A DNA stretch of 64,000 nucleotides. Origin: Notolepis coatsorum (taxonomy: Eukaryota > Chordata > Actinopteri > Aulopiformes > Paralepididae). The stretch's first letter is position 1, and every line of letters begins with the position of its first letter. Shown here in pieces: positions 45,060-54,234 of this stretch. A program made the position numbers and the translations under genes. Below the pieces are notes generated by a model. The model was not told the origin of the DNA. It saw only the letters and a program-made list of their open reading frames with translations, and ran no database searches. The stretch covers positions 87,429,685 through 87,493,684 of the forward strand of contig OZ020598.1 of NCBI GenBank assembly GCA_963971535.1, in the 5' to 3' direction.

Positions 45060-45781
45060 TCATCTCCCAGTGTGTTGCCTGATCTGATTCAGCCGCTGGC
45101 TGGTGACATTCAGATAATCAGCCTGCTTAATCTGTTCAGTGTCCTCTTGTGCCCTCTGCAGGCTGCAGACTGTGTGTTTCATGTTTCCCGTGTCAGTTCT
45201 CTGTGCTGGAGCCGTGGCCCTGCTCAACGTGTCACTGATGTGCATGTCCGGGCCTGGCTTGTATGTGACCTTGAGGTTGTAGTTCTGTAGCGTAAGCAGC
45301 ATGCTCTGGAGCCGTTTGGGTGCAGTGAGGAGGGGTTTGTTGAATATCGAGATGAGTGGCTTGTGGTCCGTTTCCGCCATGATCTCCCCCCGTTCATACA
45401 GCGTTGGCATGTGAGGTCAGGATTTGTGATCAGCTGCTTTTTGTGTGGTGCAGTAAAGGTCCTAAGGTCCAAAATAGCAAAGTCATCCCACTATATTATT
45501 CAAACTTGATTTTGGCACGCAAACACAATACTCAGACACTCTTTCTCGATCTGCGCATAGTTCTGTTCTGTCTGAGTCAGTGCCCACGATGCGTACCCTA
45601 CTGGCTGACCCTCCTGGAACAGACGGCAGCCAAGTCTTTTCTGACTTTCATCACTCTGGATGGTGACCGGCTTGGTCACGTCGTAATATTTCAGGATCGG
45701 GGCCACTGTGATCAGACGCTTGATCTCCTCGACCGCCGCACCATGTTTGGGTAGCCAGTGCCATGGGACGGCCTTGTCCAA
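45060..45781 (-). pseudogene. RNase H of element A, split by a 100-bp insert
   Basis: Minus strand: VPWHWLPKHGAAVEEIKRLI, VTIQSDESQKRLGC (the first catalytic D region), ALTQTEQNYAQIEKECLSIV, then the insert at about 45,412-45,511. It continues with MAETDHKPLISIFNKPLL and LQNYNLKVTYKPGPDMHISD. Apart from the insert and a few residues the domain is nearly complete. Confidence 0.85.
45412..45511 (+). repeat. 100-bp insert in RNase H, copy of the 40.3-kb segment
   Basis: Interrupts the frame between SIVFACQ and MPTLYERG. It is flanked by TTGGCATG (45404-45411) and TTGGCACG (45512-45519), an 8-bp duplication with one mismatch. It is identical over 101 bp to 40,267-40,367 (here 45,414-45,514). Confidence 0.75.
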
Positions 45782-45806
45782 CAGCCTCCTCAGTGGCTCG
45801 CATATC

Positions 45807-46400
45807 TCAGACGCAGGGCATGAACCTTGCGAGGTATCTCACAAACCCAATGAACCGCTGCACCGCCTTGGCGTCTGTGGGGTGTGGCATATCTTGGACC
45901 ACCCTAATATTCTCTGGGTCTGCCCTGAGCCCCTCTGCTGACAGGATGTGCCTATGAAACTTGACTTCTCTGAGCCTGAACTGCAGTTTCTTTAAACTTA
46001 GCCTCAACCCAACCTCTCTGCACCTCTCCATGAGTCTTATCAGTTTAGTGGCTGCTTTCGTTGGTATATCTCTGGGGCCACAGACACCCCAAATGGCAGC
46101 TTTAGCCAGCGATTCCTGCCCCAAGGTGTCCAAAATGTGGTGGTGTAACTACTTTCCTCGTCTAGCCTGCACTGTAGGAAAGCATCACGTGCATCCACAA
46201 GAGTGAAAATGCGAGCCCTGGGCAGCTTGTATAGCACATCCTCAAGCGTCTGCATTAAGTAGTGAGATCTCCTTATTAAAGCCATATTTAATGACTTTGG
46301 GTCTATACATATCCTCAGCTTCTCTGGCCGTCTGACAATCACCATATTGCTGATCCATTCTGTTGGCTCTGACACTGAAACCAAGTGGCCATCTTTCTCC
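45807..46400 (-). pseudogene. Reverse transcriptase of element A, lacking the catalytic box
   Basis: Minus strand: PTEWISNMVIVRRPEKLRIC, RIFTLVDARDAFLQCRLDEE (motif A with catalytic-type D), LKLPFGVSVAPEIYQRK, then a jump to ATKLIRLMERCREVGLRLSL and RFIGFVRYLARFMP. The segment with the YXDD catalytic aspartates between these blocks is deleted, so it cannot polymerise. Confidence 0.85.
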
Positions 46401-46489
46401 TATTTATCTAATTGCGCCTTCACTGCCTCCCTAAGTGCCACTGCAACATTACGTGGAGCAGCTTGTACTGGGGCTACATTACTGTCCAA

Positions 46490-47014
46490 CTAAAAATGAA
46501 CTTCACCTGGGACTGATTCCACAGGGGCGTTGAAAATATCATCGTACGTACAGACACATTGCTGCCTGGTTAGTGGGAATGACCTGCTATGTCCTACCAT
46601 CAACAGCTCCTCAGGGATGGTGAAGCGCATCAATCCTAGGCGCTCACTGGTTTCACCTGACAAAAGGGGTCTCTGTCTGCTTCTTACTATCTCGAAGGTC
46701 AGCTTGTGTGTCTTCCCTCTCACTACACACTCTGTTTTGAATAAGCCAAATGAGGGAATTGATTGGCCTGAATACAGCACCAACCTTGTTTGGCTGGGCA
46801 ATAGCCTTGCTCCAGGGCCCAGCCTCCTCATGTCTTTTATGCTCATCACATCACAGTTCGCCCCTGAATCTAACTGGAACCTCTGCAACCCTCCTTTAAT
46901 CTTTAAATTTGCAAACCATTTTTTCCACATCCCTGAACTGCCCCTATGCTCTTCGCCGTATATATGTGAGCCTCTGCCTCCCCCTGTGTATATTCTCAAG
47001 GTATTCAGTGTCAA
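46490..47014 (-). pseudogene. Protease region of element A
   Basis: 174-codon minus-strand frame with RFQLDSGANCDVMSIKDM, the retropepsin active site (DSG), followed by QTRLVLYSGQSIPSFG and RQRPLLSGETSERLGLM. It is out of frame with the preceding gag/knuckle frame. The stretch between protease and RT carries stops. Confidence 0.82.
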
Positions 47015-47043
47015 AGTCTGCTGTATGTAGCTGTCGGGTGGCC

Positions 47044-48055
47044 TGGCCTCTCTGCATGCATACTACAGCAAAATTATCGAGTTTTGCGCAAAATGCGGCA
47101 GGTCTTGCCATAGGCTGGGCACTGTTCCCGTCCGTGCCTGTGCGCGGTGCCGCAGAACCTACATGCAGCGCTTGAATTTGCGCCTGGCGCGTAATATTGA
47201 GGCCTGTCAGAGCGTTCCTGCCTGGGTGGATATAGAGGCCTGTCAGAGCGTTCCTGCCTGGGCGGATATAGAGCCCTGTCAGAGTGTTCCTGCCTGGGTG
47301 GATATAGAGGCCTGTCAGAGCGTTCCTGCCTGGGCGGATATAGAGGCCTGTCAGAGTGTTCCTGCCTGGGTGGATATAGAGGCCTGTCAGAGCGTTCCTG
47401 CCTGGGTGGATATAGAGGCCTGTCAGAGCGTTCCTGCCTGGGTGGATATAGAGGCCTGTCAGAGCGTTTCTGTCTGGGTAGAACTTGTGGCCGCCGGCTA
47501 TCTGGCGCATGTCCGGTCTCTGGTATCATTGCTGATGTCTGATGTCTATCCTGTGTCATCGCCTTTATTCTAATATCAGCCATTTCTGCAGCCCGGCATA
47601 TCTCAATGGCTGATACCAGTGTGAGATCTTTCTCTCTGAGTAGACGATGGCGCACACTCATCACTCACACCCAGCACTACTCTGTCTCTTATCAACTGCT
47701 CTCTGAGTTGCCCATAATCACAAGAATAAGCCTTCTCCCTCAGCCTTGTTATAAATTAATCTATGGGTTCCCCTTCATCTTGATTGCATTTCCCAAACAC
47801 ATATATTTAAAAAATAATGTTCCTTGTTGGCTTAAAATATGCCTCTAACGCATCAATGATGACGGCCACGTCCTTCCCCTGGTCTGCCGTAAGTCCTAAA
47901 TTATGTCTGTATATATGGCGACATTCACTGCCCATCAAGCATCGCAAGGTTGCTGCTTGCACCTCCTTTACCTTGTCTTTCAATCCCGCTGCCAATATGT
48001 AGTCCTCAAATTCCGTTCGGAAATTGTCCCAGTTACTTGCGACATCGTTCTGGTC
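47044..48055 (-). pseudogene. gag: gag of element A with a 12-residue tandem repeat
   Basis: Minus strand: ILAAGLKDKVKEVQAATLRC and GKDVAVIIDALEAYFKP (capsid core), then LREKDLTLVSAIEICRAAEM. Next is a tract of eight 12-residue units on the pattern RQERSDRPLYPP (DNA unit 36 bp, about 47,190-47,477). Then a knuckle-like CRFCGTAHRHGREQC and the start of protease. Frameshifts separate the capsid and repeat parts. Arg/Pro/Tyr repeats between capsid and knuckle are basic and probably RNA-binding or disordered. Confidence 0.8.
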
Positions 48056-48073
48056 TAGCCACTTCTGACACCA
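48056..48073 (-). promoter_or_regulatory. Primer binding site of element A
   Basis: The minus strand reads TGGTGTCAGAAGTGG directly after the 5' LTR end. TGG at the LTR border is the usual tRNA primer complement (to the CCA end). I do not assign the tRNA. Confidence 0.7.
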
Positions 48074-48177
48074 TGTTTGTGTTCAATAACGAGCCAGGAG
48101 ACTAGAGCGTGTGTGTCAACTGTGCGTCTGTATTGCCAACCCATAACACGACATTGTAGTGGCTACTGGGACATCTC

Positions 48178-49548
48178 GTTCCAAAGGCTAACGGCGGCTG
48201 GCGTCCGTGTGGCGACTACCGGCGCCTTAATGACGCCACTACACCTGATCGTTACCCGGTTCCACACATACAAGATTTTTCAGCCCACCTTGCTGGCGCG
48301 TCTGTTTTTTCGAAGGTGGATCTGGTGAGAGGATACCACCAGGTGCCGGTTAGCCCTCAGGACATCCCCAAGACGGCAGTTATAACCCCATTAGGGCTCT
48401 TTGAATTTTTGAGGATGCCTTTTGGCCTCAAAAATGCGGCTCAGACCTTTCAGAGGTTAATGGACGCCATGCTGCACAACCTGTCTTTCGTGTTCGTCTA
48501 CCTAGACGATATCCTGGTAGCCAGCACGTCCAAGGCGGAACACCTAACACACCTCCGGCTCCTCTTCAGTCGCCTCAGAGAGCATGGGTTAATCATCAAC
48601 CCAGCAAAATGTCAGTTTGGTCTGCCTGCCATGGATTTCCTTGGCCACCACAGCACTACGGCTGGGGCGGTAAAGGTGGAAGCGGTGCTGCGGCTCCCAC
48701 GCCCTACCACGGTTAGGGCCTTGCAGGAGTTCCTGGGGATGGTGAATTTCTATCATCGGTTCATCCCTCAGGCTGCCCACCTAATGCGCCCCCTGTATGG
48801 GGCTCTCAAGGGCAAGACTCCCAAGCATGCCATCGCCTGGTCCGACGACATGTCAAAGGCGTTCTCGGATACCAAGGAGGCCCTTGCGAGCGCAACCATG
48901 CTGACGCACCCCGTGCCTGAGGCTCCTGTGGCATTGACAACTGATGCCTCGGATTATGCCGTTGGAGCCGTTTATGAGCAGTTGGTCGAGGGCATTTGGC
49001 AACCCCTGGCGTTCTTCAGCGGACAACTCCGTTCCAGCGAACAGAAGTACAGCACCTTTGACCGTGAGCTCCTCGCCCTGTACTTGGCGGTCAGACATTT
49101 CCGTTTCCTGCTGGAGGCTCGCCCTTTCACTGTTTTTGTAGACCACAAACCATTGATTTTTGCTATGGCGAAGGTGTCCGAACAACGCCATCTGGCTTTC
49201 ATCTCTGAGTTCACCACTGACATCCAGCATGTAGCGGGGAAGGACAACCCCGTGGCTGACTGCCTCTCGCGGGCCGCCATTGGTTCTGTCCACCTGGGAA
49301 TTGATTACGCCCGTATGGCTGCGGATCAGGTTTCAGACCCAGACATCCAGGCATGCAGGACGGTGGTTACTGGCCTCCAGTTGGCAGACGTCCCCTTCTT
49401 TGATGATGGCACGACGCTGCTATGTGATATATCTATGATGCAGCCAAGGCCAGTGGTTCCACGCTATCCATGGCCTCTCGCACCCGGGCAGGAAACCATC
49501 ACAGCGCCTAATGGCAGCGAAATTCGTCTGGCCCAGGATGAAGGTTGA
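48178..49548 (+). CDS. pol: Reverse transcriptase-RNase H of gypsy element B (5' truncated)
   Basis: The frame opens before the first ATG (48,316) with NGGWRPCGDYRRLND. RT motifs follow: VFSKVDLVRGYHQVPV (motif A D), FEFLRMPFGLKNAAQTFQRL, then VFVYLDDILVAS with the YLDD box about 62 codons after that ATG, and FYHRFIPQAAHLM. RNase H: LTTDASDYAVGAV, STFDRELLALYLAVRHFRFL, FVDHKPL, and VAGKDNPVADCLSR (final D). The frame ends in out-of-frame sequence where the integrase zinc region is damaged. Catalytic residues for both activities are intact, but there is no start or upstream Gag. Confidence 0.9.
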   Translation, partial: VPKANGGWRPCGDYRRLNDATTPDRYPVPHIQDFSAHLAGASVFSKVDLVRGYHQVPVSPQDIPKTAVITPLGLFEFLRMPFGLKNAAQTFQRLMDAMLHNLSFVFVYLDDILVASTSKAEHLTHLRLLFSRLREHGLIINPAKCQFGLPAMDFLGHHSTTAGAVKVEAVLRLPRPTTVRALQEFLGMVNFYHRFIPQAAHLMRPLYGALKGKTPKHAIAWSDDMSKAFSDTKEALASATMLTHPVPEAPVALTTDASDYAVGAVYEQLVEGIWQPLAFFSGQLRSSEQKYSTFDRELLALYLAVRHFRFLLEARPFTVFVDHKPLIFAMAKVSEQRHLAFISEFTTDIQHVAGKDNPVADCLSRAAIGSVHLGIDYARMAADQVSDPDIQACRTVVTGLQLADVPFFDDGTTLLCDISMMQPRPVVPRYPWPLAPGQETITAPNGSEIRLAQDEG

Positions 49549-50062
49549 CATTGGGGGTTGGGTCAAGACCTGCATGGCATGCCAACGCGCGAAGGTCCAT
49601 CGACATGTTAAGGCCCCGTTGGAGCGGTTTGATGTGCCTGAGAGGCGTTTTGACCACATCAACGTGGATCTGGTGGGACCCCTTCCTCCCTCCAGGGGGT
49701 ACACTCACCTTCTGACGATGGTAGACAGGACCAACCATTGGCCGGAGGCTGTCCTACTCACTGCGACTACTACAGCTGACGTGGCTCGCGCATTCATCAG
49801 TACCTGGGTCGCCCGGTTCGGTGTTCCCTCTGATCTTTCCTCTGACCGAGGGGCCCAATTCACTTCCGCGTTATGGACTTCCATTACCCAGCAGTTGGGT
49901 ATCTCCCTCCACCGCACTACGGCCTACCATCCACAGGCCAATGGCCTGTGTGAACATTTTCACCGGTCGATGAAAGCTGCTCTCAAGGCCGATCTCCGAG
50001 GCGACAGCTGGGTCGACAGACTTCCTTGGGTGATGCTGGGGCTCCGTACTGCACCTAAGTAG
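49511..50062 (+). pseudogene. Integrase of gypsy element B
   Basis: Opens with KFVWPRMKVDIGGWVKTCMA, the CXXC part of the HHCC zinc domain (CMAC). The core follows: HINVDLVGPLPPS (first D), PSDLSSDRGAQFTSALW (second D), YHPQANGLCEHFHRSMKAAL (catalytic E). It stops at LGLRTAPK with a TAG. The reading continues beyond the stop as SSSAELVYGQPLRVPG, and the C-terminal part follows in the next frame to about 50,540 (YDGPYRVVKAGDKTFVVDMG). Confidence 0.88.
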
Positions 50063-50188
50063 GACCTTCTTTCATCTTCAGCTGAGCTGGTATACGGCCA
50101 ACCCCTCCGTGTCCCAGGGGATTTTCTTCCCTGTGTTACGGCCTCCTGGTCAGCACTGGAACAGCGGGATGCTCTGCTGGACAAGGCC

Positions 50189-50543
50189 ATGTTTTTCTTG
50201 CCCATCCCCACCTCGTGCCACGGCGTTCCGAAGGTGCGTGTCCCGCCTGATCTGCAGGCAGCGGGGTACGTGTTTATCCGCTGCGACGCCCATCGAGGCC
50301 CCCTACAGCCACCCTATGATGGTCCTTACCGGGTTGTGAAGGCAGGCGATAAGACCTTCGTCGTTGACATGGGGGGGAGGGAAGAATGGATCTCGGTGGA
50401 TTGCCTGAAGCCTGCTCACCTGGATTTGGACCGCCCCATTGAGTTGGCCCAACCGCCCCGCCACGGTCGCTCCCCTGGTAGGGCAGTCCCGACGCCTACA
50501 CTAGCTACGGCGGACCCCCGGACCTGCCATCCGAGGCCTGTTC
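50189..50543 (+). pseudogene. Integrase C-terminal domain of element B
   Basis: Frame with KVRVPPDLQAAGYVFIRCDA, PPYDGPYRVVKAGDKTFVVD and WISVDCLKPAHLDLD, the GPY/F-type C-terminal module of gypsy integrases. It is followed by a proline-rich tail. The reading resumes beyond the inserted DNA element as FPVAQGYRSS-like sequence (about 52,450-52,550). Confidence 0.8.
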
Positions 50544-50568
50544 GCTTATTGCTTATTAACAGCGGAGG

Positions 50569-51543
50569 TGTGAGGTTTTGTCCGCTGCTCACCCACTCGC
50601 TCTGTTCCTTTAAGATATTTCGGTTAATTAATTGCATTCTCCTCTCCACACGCTTCTTCCTGTAGATGCCGTTTGATTGGTGCTCCCCCTACCACACGCT
50701 TCTGGAGCAATGATCAATTTCATCCCGCAGCTGTCACAGCTTGTCATTAAGCACCCCTTGGCTTTATATACCCTGATTCCCCTATTATTGATGTTGGATC
50801 GTTCTGAAATATTCTCTGCATTTGCCGTTTCCTTCTGTCGCTGCTTTCCCTGTTCTTTGCCTCCCAGGACACTCGAGAAATATTCCATTTGGAGAACCTG
50901 CTTCCCCGTTACGAAGCGCTCGCCCTGTTTGATCCGCCCGCTTCGCGCACAGCGCTCTGGTGAGTTTTTTGTAAGACAGTCTTTTGGATTCAATCGTTTT
51001 TGTGTGTGTTAAAGCACTGAAGAGATCCTGTTTTTCGTTCAGACTGTTCTCACCCTTTTTGCCTGTTGGATATTCACTTTGGATTTATTATTGTTTGGAC
51101 ATTGCTCACTGTGTGTTTCACACCGAAGATTCTGTCACTTGGACTTATTGTTTGGACATTGCTCACTGTGTGTTTCACACCGAAGATTCTGTCACTTGGA
51201 TTTATTTGTTTGGACAAGTCACTTCACCTGTCACCTGTCAGTTTTCAATTGTGCCCTGAGCTAACTCGGACTCTCTCTCTCCCTATCCGCCTCCACCCCG
51301 GAGTATATGCTGGGAGGATTCTGCAGAGCGGCTCAGACGTCACGGACAGATTCCACAAACGTAACCCCCCGGGAGAAGCTGCAGAGCAGCAAACATTCCT
51401 CACTTGCCTGTTTCCCAGTTTGTTCTGTTCTCCACCAAATTCTTTCTGTTTACTCAGTAAATAAACACGCCCTTGATTTTGGCTAACTCTGAAACAACTC
51501 TCTCTGTGCCGTTTGCGTTTGGGGTCGGTGTCAAACCATAACA
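50569..51543 (+). repeat. Solo LTR of the 4.5-11 kb gypsy family
   Basis: 975 bp from TGTGAGGTTTTG to CATAACA with a perfect 5-bp duplication GGAGG on both sides (50564-50568, 51544-51548). It shares with the array LTRs the block CTCTGGTGAGTTTTT and the end block with ACGCCCT, TTTTGGCTAACTCTGAA and TCAAACCATAACA, though it is clearly diverged in between. No internal region, so it arose by LTR-LTR recombination after insertion. Confidence 0.92.
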
Positions 51544-51680
51544 GGAGGAGTGCTGCCGAGTGCTTCCGCGTTTTCCCTGATTGGCTGCGACACGCCCCGC
51601 GGCAGGCGTGTGGCAGCTCTGCCGCGGAGTGGAGCGGCAGAGCTTGCGGCAGAGCTTGCAGCAGAGCTTGCGGCATTATA

Positions 51681-51819
51681 GGTCAACTCCTGAAAAGGGG
51701 GTCAATGTCAGACCTTGCAATCAAAAGTTAGGGGGCGCACTGAAATTATGGCAAGGGTTATTAGCCCCCTAACTTTTGATTGCAAAGTCTGACATTGACC
51801 CCCTTTTCAGGAGTTGACC
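51681..51819. mobile_element. Fold-back MITE with TA flanks
   Basis: 139 bp. Left arm 51681-51736 and right arm 51764-51819 are 56-bp inverted repeats with one mismatch (C/T), around a 27-bp loop. TA stands on both sides. Ends GGTCAACTCCTGAAAAGGGG. TA target and long arms fit the Tc1/mariner group. A 21-bp piece of the arm (GTCAATGTCAGACCTTGCAA) recurs just outside at about 51,862. Confidence 0.88.
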
Positions 51820-52060
51820 TAGAGCCCACCAAGGTCATGCATATCAAGTTTGGTCAATGTCAGACCTTGCAATACACTGTAAGGCACTGTAAGGCTACGG
51901 ATCTGCCTCACTTCCAGTGATGAAGCTAAGCTATGCTAACGGAGCGTCTATTCCCAAAGCTAAATGCACGCACAGAGACAAAAAAGGTATGTATCTTCTT
52001 GTCTAACTCCAGGGAAGATGTTAAATAAGCTAATTTCCCAAAATGTTGGAGTTCCCCTTT

Positions 52061-52313
52061 AAGGTTAGGCATTGTTTCGGAGTTGGTTAAGGTTAGAAGG
52101 GTTAAGTTTAGGCGCTGTTAAGGAGCTGGTTAAGGTTAGAGTTTGTCTTAGAGAATGGCAATATTCTTTCTATGGTTAAGGTTAAGGTTAGGCATGGTTA
52201 AGGTTAAGGTTAAGGTTAGGCATTGTTTCGGAGTTGGTTAAGGTTAGAAGGGTTAAGTTTAGGCGCTGTTAAGGAGCTGGTTAAGGTTAGCGTTTGTCTT
52301 AGAGAATGGCAAT
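52061..52313 (+). repeat. Duplicated 102-bp block in GGTTAAGGTTAG-type repeat
   Basis: A 102-bp block (AAGGTTAGGCATTGTTTCGG to GTCTTAGAGAATGGCAATA) occurs at 52,061-52,162 and again at 52,212-52,313 with about one difference. Runs of GGTTAAGGTTAAGG lie between. Confidence 0.9.
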
Positions 52314-52554
52314 AGACAGCCTATTTCCGCACTGCCGCTCTCTCGCGCTGCCGCGGTCACATGGTCACATTGTCACATTCTTGCACTCCTCCGCTGTTAA
52401 TAAGCAACACGCGGCCTGTTCAGTGTCAGCCTACTGCTTTACCACTGCCTCGGTTTCCTGTGCCTGCCCAGGGGTACCGGAGTAGTTTTGGGCGGGTCAT
52501 CAGAGCCCCTGGACGTTTTTTGGGGCCAGTTCTTGTAAATTCTGGGGGGACGTG

Positions 52555-52766
52555 TGTAGTGGCTACTGGGACATAATTCACGGCATCCTAGCCTTATGTG
52601 GTGTTTACTACATCTCCCGTGATCCTTAGCGGGGGATGATGTAGTTTAAGAGAGACGAATGAAAGAGGAATGGGAGTGTTGTTGTGCAACAGTAGAGTGC
52701 GTAATAAAATAGTATTTTTGCATCGGAACACGGCTCCGTTTTCACTATCATTACCGCATTCCTACA
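52555..52766 (+). repeat. 3' LTR of gypsy element B
   Basis: 212 bp from TGTAGTGGCTAC to CATTCCTACA, preceded by the polypurine tract TCTGGGGGGACGTG. Contains an AATAAAATAG candidate polyadenylation signal at about 52,702. Confidence 0.85.
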
Positions 52767-52861
52767 AGATCATAGTTTACATTCTGGTCCCTGCTGGGAC
52801 GTACCAACTACACACACCACTGTGGGGGGGTTTATATAACATTCCCCATTCCCTTGTAACA

Positions 52862-54234
52862 GCATGCTGTAGGATCTTATAGTAGCCTCTTCCGGTCTGA
52901 ATTTGGAGAGGAGCAGGAAGTATCACATGGGTTCTATGAAGGCCTACCAAAGGTAGAAAAAGAGTCCATTGCAGAGCTGGAGGCAGATGTGCCTCTTGGG
53001 GAGCTGCATACTGCTCTGCAGAGCATCGACAATGGGAAAGCTCCAGGTATAGATGGACTACCTGTGGAGTTTTATAAGACCATGTGGTCAGTGATAGGGG
53101 AGGATCTCCTGACGGTGCTCAGGGACAGTCTTGCTGGAGGACAGCTGCCACTGAGCTGTAGGAGGGCAGTAATCACTGTATTGCCAAAGAAGGGAGATCT
53201 AAAGGAGATCAAGAACTGGAGGCCTGTCTCACTTTTGTGTACCGAGTACAAGCTATTCTCCAAGGTGTTAGCTACCAGGGTGAGAGAGGTAATGGGGCAT
53301 GTGATCCATCGTGACCAGACCTATTGTGTGCCTGACAGGTTTGTCAGTGACAATGTGTTTCTGATTCAGGATATTTTGGACATCTCTGGTGCATTGGGAA
53401 TGGAAACTGGTCTTATTTCCATAGACCAGGAAAAGGCTTTTGACAAGGTTGAACACTTGTGGAAAACTCTAGAGGTCTTTGGTTTCAGCCCAGGTCTCAT
53501 AGCCAAGATCACAGCTTTGTACAGTAACATTGAGAGTGTACTGAAGATTAATGGTGGTTTGAGTGATGGGACTTAGGCAGGGGTGTTGATTTGGTTATTT
53601 TATAAGAAAACCGGAAGATATCAATGTTTTTGTTCAAAATGTGGGAACGTTTGCTGTGATTTCATCAGCTAAGGTCAATTGGGGGAAGAGTGAAGCACTC
53701 ATGGTAGTAGGTAAGTTGAGTAGTAAACTAATTTTACCAGGGGGCCTGTATTGGGAGGTTTTAAATATTTAGGGGATCTAGTGTTTTAGGGGATGAATCT
53801 TTTAAAAGTAATTTTAAATTTTTTTTTTAGAAAAGGCTCAAGGCCGATTAAAGAAGTGGAAATGGATTTGACCAAACATGTCTTATAGGGGACGCGTTCT
53901 GGTGATCAACAACCTGGTGTCTTCTACATTGTGGCATCGCCTGACATGTGTTGACCCCCCAGTAGACCTTCTCCCTAAATGTCAGGCTTGTATTTTAGAT
54001 TGATTCTGGGACAAGCTCCACTGGGTGCCCAAGAGTGTTTTGTACCTGCCCAAGGATGAAGGAGGGCAGGGTCTTGTGCATCTGTGTAGTAGGGGTGTGA
54101 CTTTTTGACTCGAATTCATCCAGAGACTGTTTTATGGACCAAAAGACTTGGTGTGGAGGCCGGTGGCTTGTGCCATACTGCACCAGCTTGGATGACTGGG
54201 ACTGTCAAATTCCTTGATTTTAATGGATTTTTAG
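52862..54234 (+). pseudogene. Tx1-type LINE ORF2, reverse transcriptase part
   Basis: Continuation of the LINE beyond gypsy element A. An open 195-codon frame (52,989-53,576) reads LQSIDNGKAPGIDGLPVEFY, LPLSCRRAVITVLPKKGDLK, NWRPVSLLCTEYKLFSKVLA, DQTYCVPDRFVSDNVFLIQD and ISIDQEKAFDKVEH (motif A). It then breaks near the FNG...GG turn. The YADD segment is missing or destroyed (53,580-53,830), and the frame resumes as MSYRGRVLVINNLVSSTLWH and LHWVPKSVLYLPKDEGGQGL. KAPGIDG and LPKKGD are hallmarks of Tx1 LINEs. Confidence 0.88.

Larger units (their letters stand above)
50544..52409. mobile_element. DNA element with 25-bp inverted ends, inserted in B
   Basis: TTGCTTATTAACAGCGGAGG plus AGTGC at the left is the reverse complement of 52,383-52,407 at the right. 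The left arm is counted across the solo LTR that now interrupts it. Flanks CGAGGCCTGTTC (50532-50543) and CGCGGCCTGTTC (52410-52421) differ at one base of 12 and may be the target duplication. Without the solo LTR it is about 890 bp. It holds GC-rich subterminal sequence, a fold-back MITE and a duplicated 102-bp block, and no coding frame. Superfamily unknown; a Mutator-like size of duplication is possible. Confidence 0.6.
48155..52766 (+). mobile_element. Gypsy element B, inserted in the 5' LTR of A
   Basis: Left LTR reduced to 20 bp (TGTAGTGGCTACTGGGACAT) and fused to the reverse transcriptase; right LTR complete at 52555-52766 and ending CATTCCTACA. The A LTR continues on either side (ACAT before, AGAT after), consistent with a 4-bp target duplication with one mutation. 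Gag, protease and the first part of RT are deleted. RT, RNase H and integrase remain, and the 3' coding end is split by a DNA element at about 50,544-52,409. It is younger than A, since it sits inside it. Confidence 0.88.
43752..52861 (-). mobile_element. Gypsy element A (minus strand), itself split by element B
   Basis: Ty3/gypsy retrotransposon inserted in the LINE. A perfect 5-bp duplication GCATG flanks it (43747-43751, 52862-52866). Each LTR spans from TGTTTGTGTTC to CCCTTGTAACA on the plus strand. The left one (3' LTR of A) is complete at 43752-43925. The right one (5' LTR) is cut at 48154/52767 by element B. Domains on the minus strand from 48,055 down: gag with a 12-residue repeat tract, CCHC-type knuckle, retropepsin, RT without its YXDD box, RNase H with a 100-bp insert, and an integrase lacking most of its core. 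Sequence motifs such as WRNTPTEG resemble the K02A2.6-like gypsy group. Confidence 0.92.

Noticed and set aside
47163..47573. Plus-strand frame of repeated VDIEACQSVPAW and CRISPR-like regular repeats
   Set aside because: Antisense shadow of the gag repeat of gypsy element A; units are contiguous without unique spacers and the genome is animal.
50189..50665. Chromodomain at the end of the element B integrase frame
   Set aside because: After the GPY/F-type module only proline-rich sequence is seen; no aromatic-cage residues recognisable.
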